Source of the DNA: an uncultured Clostridia bacterium
GTDB taxonomy: Bacteria; Bacillota; Clostridia; Oscillospirales; Ruminococcaceae
Reading direction: 5' to 3'
Assembly: GCA_947302065.1 (NCBI GenBank)
Contig: CAMYUO010000034.1
Coordinates: 1-9,806, forward strand
DNA length: 9,806 bases
Shown: one piece after another, positions 6,681-9,806 of the stretch
Layout of the letters: every line of letters starts with the position of its first letter
Numbering within the stretch: position 1 is the stretch's first letter
The notes under the pieces: model-generated
What the model was told of the DNA's origin: nothing
Seen by the model: only the letters and a program-made list of their open reading frames with translations
Database searches by the model: none
Program-made: the position numbers and the translations under genes

Positions 6681-6718
6681 AGCAAAGAAACCGATGGAAA
6701 CATCGGTTTTTTGCTTTT
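6681..6718 (+). terminator. Intrinsic terminator ending the LytTR-LiaF operon
   Basis: AAACCGATG (6688-6696) pairs with CATCGGTTT (6701-6709) around a GAAA tetraloop, and the T-run continues to 6712. The stem can extend to AAGCAAA with TTTGCTT through one bulged G. It separates family member 1 from members 2-5. Confidence 0.88.
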
Positions 6719-6741
6719 AGAAGTCAGAGCGCTTGCGCTTA

Positions 6742-6836
6742 TTAGAGGTAAGCTTTTAGATGTAAGAAGCTTGAGCTTGCACATCCTTGATAAATCAAGT
6801 TCTTACCTCTTACCTCTAACCTCTCACATCTAAAAG
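6742..6836. repeat. Degenerate short-unit repeat arranged as an inverted repeat
   Basis: Left side: TTAGAGGTAAG (6742-6752) and TTAGATGTAAG (6756-6766) are direct repeats with one mismatch. Right side, on the opposite strand: CTTACCTCT twice (6802-6810, 6809-6817), AACCTCT (6818-6824) and CTCACATCTAAAAG (6823-6836); the last is the reverse complement of 6753-6766 except at one position. CTTGAT/ATCAAG (6785-6790/6793-6798) forms a small stem in the centre. The order of arms is A-B then A'-B', so the two pairings exclude each other in a simple hairpin. It resembles short intergenic repeats; no coding potential is seen. Confidence 0.6.
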
Positions 6837-6849
6837 GGATAGTTTTTGC

Positions 6850-6878
6850 TTTACAAATCCGAGTTTTTGAAGTATAAT
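6850..6878 (+). promoter_or_regulatory. Sigma-A promoter for family members 2 and 3
   Basis: TTTACA (6850-6855) and a perfect TATAAT (6873-6878) are separated by 17 bp. The predicted start is near 6885, giving a leader of about 40 nt with AAGGGGGAG (6911-6919) before the ATG at 6925. No LytTR-type direct repeat is visible upstream. Confidence 0.85.
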
Positions 6879-6924
6879 CATAATAGTGAGAAAAACGACG
6901 AATTAATTCTAAGGGGGAGACATT

Positions 6925-7719
6925 ATGTTCAAGGGAAGCAGGGTCCTGCGGTTCGTGGGACTTATGGAGATAGCGAATTCACTTGTTTTGTTTATAGTGA
7001 CGCTGTTTGTTTATTTTGATTATGTATCATCGCCGTCAAAGTTCTATATTGATATGTTTTATAAAAACTTTGGTGTCATAAGGCTGCTTATTGCGGCGAC
7101 AGAACTTTACAAGCTGGTCATTGCGGCATACGCAGCGGTAAAGGCGGACAACATCGAGAGCGCAAAGCCGCTGCTCGTGAACTCGATAATCCTTGCGGGC
7201 ATAAGCGGTGTATGGATGTTCTATCTGGTGAGCAGATACATAGACATCAAGGACAAGATGCCGCTGTTTGTGCCGGAATACAACATGACAAACGAGATAA
7301 TACTGCTGGTGAGCGTAGGTCTTGACATTGCGCTGACGGTGCTGCTGTTTGCAGGGTGCGTGATGAACAAATCAAAGACGGTGGTCGTCAACAGCTGGGG
7401 TGAAGGACGGGGACTTGAAAAGTACAACATCCCGCCGACGCAGGTAAGACCGCAGCAGCCGCAATATCCGCAGTATCCGCAATACCCGCAGCAGCCGCAG
7501 TATCAGCCGCAGCAGAACTATGCGCCGCAGCAGGATTACGGTCAGCAGGGGTATTATCAGCAGGACGGATACACAGAGCAATATTACGACGAGAACACAT
7601 ATGCGCAGGACGGGTACTATGACGGTTACACCGAGCAGTACACGCAGGATTATTATGAGCAGCCTGCGCAGAATGAGCAGGGATATTATCCGCAGGAAGA
7701 TGAAAATGGGGGAGTTTAA
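6925..7719 (+). CDS. Four-helix membrane protein with Tyr/Gln/Pro-rich tail, tandem family member 2
   Basis: A 264-aa protein of unknown function. The N-terminal 150 residues hold four predicted helices (about 10-31, 50-72, 84-103, 124-147), with family marks E60-x-Y62-K63, S94-x-x-W97 and D134. The Tyr-to-Trp spacing of 35 matches members 1 and 3. Residues from about 151 form a cytoplasmic low-complexity tail. P176 onward contains three PQY units in a row, GYTEQY twice, about 20 Tyr in 89 residues, many Gln and Asp/Glu, and no Lys or Arg. Such a tail is likely disordered and could self-associate or bind partners; this is inference. The start is set by AAGGGGGAG. The stop codon touches the next ATG (TAA at 7717-7719), indicating translational coupling. 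Confidence 0.82.
   Translation: MFKGSRVLRFVGLMEIANSLVLFIVTLFVYFDYVSSPSKFYIDMFYKNFGVIRLLIAATELYKLVIAAYAAVKADNIESAKPLLVNSIILAGISGVWMFYLVSRYIDIKDKMPLFVPEYNMTNEIILLVSVGLDIALTVLLFAGCVMNKSKTVVVNSWGEGRGLEKYNIPPTQVRPQQPQYPQYPQYPQQPQYQPQQNYAPQQDYGQQGYYQQDGYTEQYYDENTYAQDGYYDGYTEQYTQDYYEQPAQNEQGYYPQEDENGGV
7450..7515 (+). repeat. In-gene 9-bp tandem repeat encoding Pro-Gln-Tyr units
   Basis: The stretch encodes residues 176-197 of the tail. CCGCARTAY occurs three times in a row (7459-7485) and related CCGCAGCAG units flank it. Synonymous changes between copies (CAA/CAG, TAT/TAC) show the repeat is kept at protein level and is not a very recent slippage product. Confidence 0.7.
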
Positions 7720-8247
7720 ATGCCAAAGGGCACAAAGCTGATAAAGAGGTCGGCGATAATAACCAACTACTGCTGCACGTTTGCGGCGGTGGTGTTCTTT
7801 TATCTGCTGTTTCATTACATACAGCTGCCTGAGAAAGTCAAGGCGGGTTTCACGGAAAATGCACGGACAAAGTTCGTGGTGCTAATGACGATATGCATGA
7901 TAATACACATTTACAGGGCGTTTGCGGCAGGTTTTGCACAGCGCAGGGCATATCTGCCCGACAGCCTGGGACGGATACTCGGAATGTGTACGGCGGCGCT
8001 GATTCTGAGCGTCATATGGCTGGCGGTCGTGATAATCCAGATGACATCGCAGGGCTGGCTGCTGTCGCTTAGTTATCTTGAGACTATCTTTCTTGTGATG
8101 GCGATAGTTGATGTGGTCGGTTTCTCGCTTATCATTTACGGAGCAGTGCAGTGCAGGGCGCAGGGAAACTCGCAGATGGGCATGGCGGCTGCGCCGAAGG
8201 GCGTGCAGTCAGATTTGCCGCCGATAAAGCTGCCGAAGAAAAAGTGA
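7720..8247 (+). CDS. Small four-helix membrane protein, tandem family member 3
   Basis: A 175-aa protein of unknown function with the family layout and no low-complexity tail. Helices are predicted near 12-34, 52-73, 86-107 and 117-141. Family marks are H63-x-Y65-R66, S97-x-x-W100 (35 residues after the Tyr) and D131. The N terminus MPKGTKLIKR follows the shared pattern of Lys/Arg-Gly-Ser/Thr with nearby basic residues. The last 30 residues are polar and end in PKKK, consistent with a cytoplasmic C terminus. The ATG directly follows the TAA of the preceding gene, and GGGGGAG (7708-7714) inside that gene is the ribosome binding site, so the two are translationally coupled. No terminator separates it from the next gene, but a strong promoter lies in between. 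Confidence 0.8.
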   Translation: MPKGTKLIKRSAIITNYCCTFAAVVFFYLLFHYIQLPEKVKAGFTENARTKFVVLMTICMIIHIYRAFAAGFAQRRAYLPDSLGRILGMCTAALILSVIWLAVVIIQMTSQGWLLSLSYLETIFLVMAIVDVVGFSLIIYGAVQCRAQGNSQMGMAAAPKGVQSDLPPIKLPKKK

Positions 8248-8278
8248 CCGCAAGCGTTGATAATTTGTTCACAAAGGC

Positions 8279-8307
8279 TTTACAAAATAGATGAAATGTG
8301 ATATACT
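8279..8307 (+). promoter_or_regulatory. Extended -10 promoter for family members 4 and 5
   Basis: TTTACA (8279-8284) and TATACT (8302-8307) are 17 bp apart, with TG at 8299-8300 forming an extended -10. The predicted start is near 8314, with GGGGG (8339-8343) ahead of the ATG at 8353. Confidence 0.8.
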
Positions 8308-8352
8308 TTGATTGATGATATGTTAAGCAAATGCAAACGGGGGTAGTGGAAA

Positions 8353-9279
8353 ATGCTTAGAGGAACGGGAAAACTGAAGTTCGCAGGCGCTGTACTGCTG
8401 GGAAGCTCGCTTTTCATGCTGGCTTATATGCTGTATGCGGCTATAATGATAAGCACGCACAAAAATGCGTTTGACTCGCTGGGTAATTCGGCGGCAGCGG
8501 CGATGGTATTTATCGTCGGCTATCATTTGTACAATCTGATAATCAGTATACTGGCGAGAAAGAGAGCGAAAGAGCCAAAGCCCAAGGGCGTGGCAGGAAA
8601 CACTATCGTTCTGCTGGTGCTGTCGATAATCTGGCTTATGATCGTCGGTCTTGCGTTCGGAAACGGCGGAGCTGTGATGCTGCTGGTCTTTCTTATGCTT
8701 GCGATACTCGATCTGGTCATGCTGATACTGATGCTCGTGGGCGTTATTCAGAACAATCCGTCGCCCGGTCCGATGCCGCTGACGCCGTTTAACTATGACA
8801 GACTGTGGAACGGTCAGCAGAACGGGTATGGACAGCCCAACCCATACGGTCAGGCAAATCCGTATGCTCAGCCCGGTCAGTTCGGTCAGCCAAGTCCTTA
8901 CGGTCAGCCGATGCCAAATGCAGAGCAGGGAATGCAGTTCGGCGCACAGAACACGCAGTTTGGCGCTGCGCCCGAGGCACAGGCAGTGCAGGGCGATGCT
9001 GCTGCGCAGAACGTGCAGAATGCACAGGGAAGCGAGCAGGAACAGCAGGACGGTGAAAAGCCGAGAAAGGTATACTGCAATCAGGACAGGTTCGTTGACC
9101 CGAGAATGACCAGTTACGGACAGTATTTTGTCGGCAACGGCGGATACGGACAGTACGGTCAGTATGGCTACGGCGGACAGGGTATGCCGCAGATGCCTTA
9201 CAACAACATGCAGGGCGGTCAGCAGCCGATGCAGCCGCAGATGCCGCCTATGCCCCCGATGAACGATACCCGTCTGTGA
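8353..9279 (+). CDS. Four-helix membrane protein with long Gly/Gln/Pro/Tyr-rich tail, tandem family member 4
   Basis: A 308-aa protein of unknown function. Residues 1-133 carry four predicted helices (about 10-33, 47-67, 83-102, 107-132). Family marks are H58-x-Y60-N61, S91-x-x-W94 (34 residues after the Tyr) and D120. The loop after helix 2 is strongly basic (RKRAKEPKPK), placing it and both ends in the cytoplasm. From about residue 134 the tail is low complexity in blocks: YGQPNPYGQANPY-type repeats (about 159-189), an Ala/Gln/Glu block, a short ordered-looking stretch with a Cys near KVYCNQDRF, then YGQYGQYGYGG and Met/Pro/Gln repeats to the end. The tail is over half the protein. It resembles member 2 in design but differs in sequence, so the tails were probably gained or diverged separately. 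GGGGG about nine bases upstream supports the start. Confidence 0.82.
   Translation: MLRGTGKLKFAGAVLLGSSLFMLAYMLYAAIMISTHKNAFDSLGNSAAAAMVFIVGYHLYNLIISILARKRAKEPKPKGVAGNTIVLLVLSIIWLMIVGLAFGNGGAVMLLVFLMLAILDLVMLILMLVGVIQNNPSPGPMPLTPFNYDRLWNGQQNGYGQPNPYGQANPYAQPGQFGQPSPYGQPMPNAEQGMQFGAQNTQFGAAPEAQAVQGDAAAQNVQNAQGSEQEQQDGEKPRKVYCNQDRFVDPRMTSYGQYFVGNGGYGQYGQYGYGGQGMPQMPYNNMQGGQQPMQPQMPPMPPMNDTRL
8827..8919 (+). repeat. In-gene repeat encoding YGQPNP-type units
   Basis: This codes for residues 159-189 of the tail, where TAYGGNCAGSC-like units recur every 15-30 bp as [YF]-[GA]-Q-[PA]-x-P modules. Sequence differs between copies at wobble positions, so this is an old, protein-level repeat. Confidence 0.6.
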
Positions 9280-9287
9280 ACGGGTAT
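9266..9287 (+). other. Hairpin with the stop codon of member 4 in its loop
   Basis: ATACCCGT (9266-9273) pairs perfectly with ACGGGTAT (9280-9287); the loop CTGTGA contains the TGA stop (9277-9279). No T-run follows, so it is not a standard terminator. It could slow 3' decay or tune coupling to the next gene 38 bp on. Confidence 0.5.
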
Positions 9288-9317
9288 GAGAAAGAACTCC
9301 TAATATGAGGTGATCGT

Positions 9318-9806
9318 ATGTTTCTGAGTGGAAAGATCGTAAAATCAGCAAAAAAAGATATTCTTGCCTGCGTGGTGCTGCTGCTCGGGTGCGTGGCGCA
9401 TCTGGTCATCTGGTTAGCTGCGGGAAAGGGCGAGATAAAGGGCTTTATGCCGATGCTGTTCGGGCTTGCAGGGATCTATCTTGCAAAGGTCATATTTGCG
9501 GTGATCGCCAAGAAGTACGCTTACGAAAACACCAAGATCAGCACCGTAAAGACGTGTGCGGTGATCTTTGTGATAGCGTCGCTGGCGGCGTTCGGGTGCG
9601 CTGCGATGATGTTTGTTATGGCGCTGGGAACGATGTTTGATGAATACTCGACTCTGGAGATATTTATCACGTTCGCATCGGTAGTTGCGCTTATCGGGTT
9701 CTCGCTGCTTGATCTGGTGGAGATGTTCTCGATAAGAAAGGACAGTGCAGAGGTCGTCAAGAGCGGCTCGCTCGATCCTTGGAAAGAGGTCAACAAAGAT
9801 AAAAAC
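9318..9806 (+). CDS. Four-helix membrane protein, tandem family member 5 (3' end outside window)
   Basis: An open frame from ATG 9318 runs 163 codons to the window edge without a stop. GAGGTGA (9307-9313) supports this start. Four hydrophobic segments are predicted near 14-35, 43-64, 77-103 and 113-137, separated by the same kind of basic loop after helix 2 (AKKYAYENTK). The product starts MFLSGKIVKSAKK, a looser version of the shared N terminus. It keeps Tyr54 and Lys57 in helix 2, Ser88 in helix 3 and an Asp (132) in helix 4, but lacks the helix-3 Trp, so it is the most divergent member. The C-terminal part after helix 4 (…SGSLDPWKEVNKDKN) is polar and may lead into a tail beyond the window. 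It is probably co-transcribed with member 4. Function unknown. Confidence 0.78.
   Translation, partial: MFLSGKIVKSAKKDILACVVLLLGCVAHLVIWLAAGKGEIKGFMPMLFGLAGIYLAKVIFAVIAKKYAYENTKISTVKTCAVIFVIASLAAFGCAAMMFVMALGTMFDEYSTLEIFITFASVVALIGFSLLDLVEMFSIRKDSAEVVKSGSLDPWKEVNKDKN

Noticed and set aside
6671..6745. 24-codon ATG frame across the terminator
   Set aside because: It is a translation through the terminator hairpin with Trp/Arg/Phe-rich output and no convincing ribosome binding site.
6742..6836. CRISPR array
   Set aside because: Repeat units are only 8-11 bp, degenerate and partly inverted, with no regular spacers and no cas genes.
7372..7815. Minus-strand frame rich in Leu/Ile/Arg
   Set aside because: Its apparent repeats are the complement of the PQY-coding repeat in member 2, not an independent protein.
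8323..9351. Long minus-strand frame (342 codons) opposite member 4
   Set aside because: It is a shadow of a repeat-rich gene; composition is Arg/His/Leu-biased and no regulatory signals support it.

Overview
The window looks like chromosomal DNA from a Gram-positive clostridium, most likely a Ruminococcus-like member of the Oscillospiraceae. The reasons are strong AGGAGG-type ribosome binding sites, consensus sigma-A promoters with 17-bp spacers, intrinsic terminators, an MsmK/UgpC-type sugar-transport ATPase, a LytTR/LiaF-type gene pair, and intergenic hairpin clusters of a kind common in that group. The taxonomic call is inference from sequence character. All genes supported here are on the + strand.

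Layout. (1) Positions 1-302 hold the 3' end of an RsuA-type rRNA pseudouridine synthase. (2) Positions 390-1664 are a self-contained transcription unit: consensus promoter overlapped by a palindrome, an orphan carbohydrate-ABC-transporter ATPase (msmK/ugpC type) with codon use unlike the rest of the window, and a textbook terminator. (3) Positions 1706-4231 hold an extended -10 promoter and an 814-aa membrane-bound hybrid histidine kinase (Cache-like sensor, HAMP, HisKA/HATPase, C-terminal receiver) with no partner regulator in view. (4) Positions 4232-4796 have no gene but contain a predicted three-way-junction RNA followed by six perfect or near-perfect hairpins. (5) Positions 4708-6712 hold an operon: a LytTR-type direct repeat (9 bp, 12-bp gap, 9 bp) just upstream of a promoter, a receiver-less LytTR regulator, a LiaF-like membrane protein, a small four-helix membrane protein, then a terminator. 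(6) Positions 6742-6836 are a degenerate inverted and tandem repeat. (7) From 6850 to the end of the window there are two more promoters and four further small four-helix membrane proteins, the last cut by the window edge.

The most interesting content is the second half. Five adjacent genes encode small membrane proteins of the same layout. Four of them share a visible signature: [EH]-x-Y-[KRN] in helix 2, S-x-x-W in helix 3 with the Trp 34-35 residues after the Tyr, and an Asp inside helix 4. Two carry long low-complexity C-terminal tails (Tyr/Gln/Pro-rich, and Gly/Gln/Pro/Tyr-rich). The first sits in an operon with a LytTR regulator and a LiaF-like protein. That pairing resembles a LytTR regulatory system (regulator plus membrane inhibitor, as in streptococcal HdrRM and BrsRM), and the direct repeat upstream would be its autoregulatory site. 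I read this as a membrane-stress or envelope-sensing locus with a tandemly expanded, apparently uncharacterised membrane protein family. The function is inference only.
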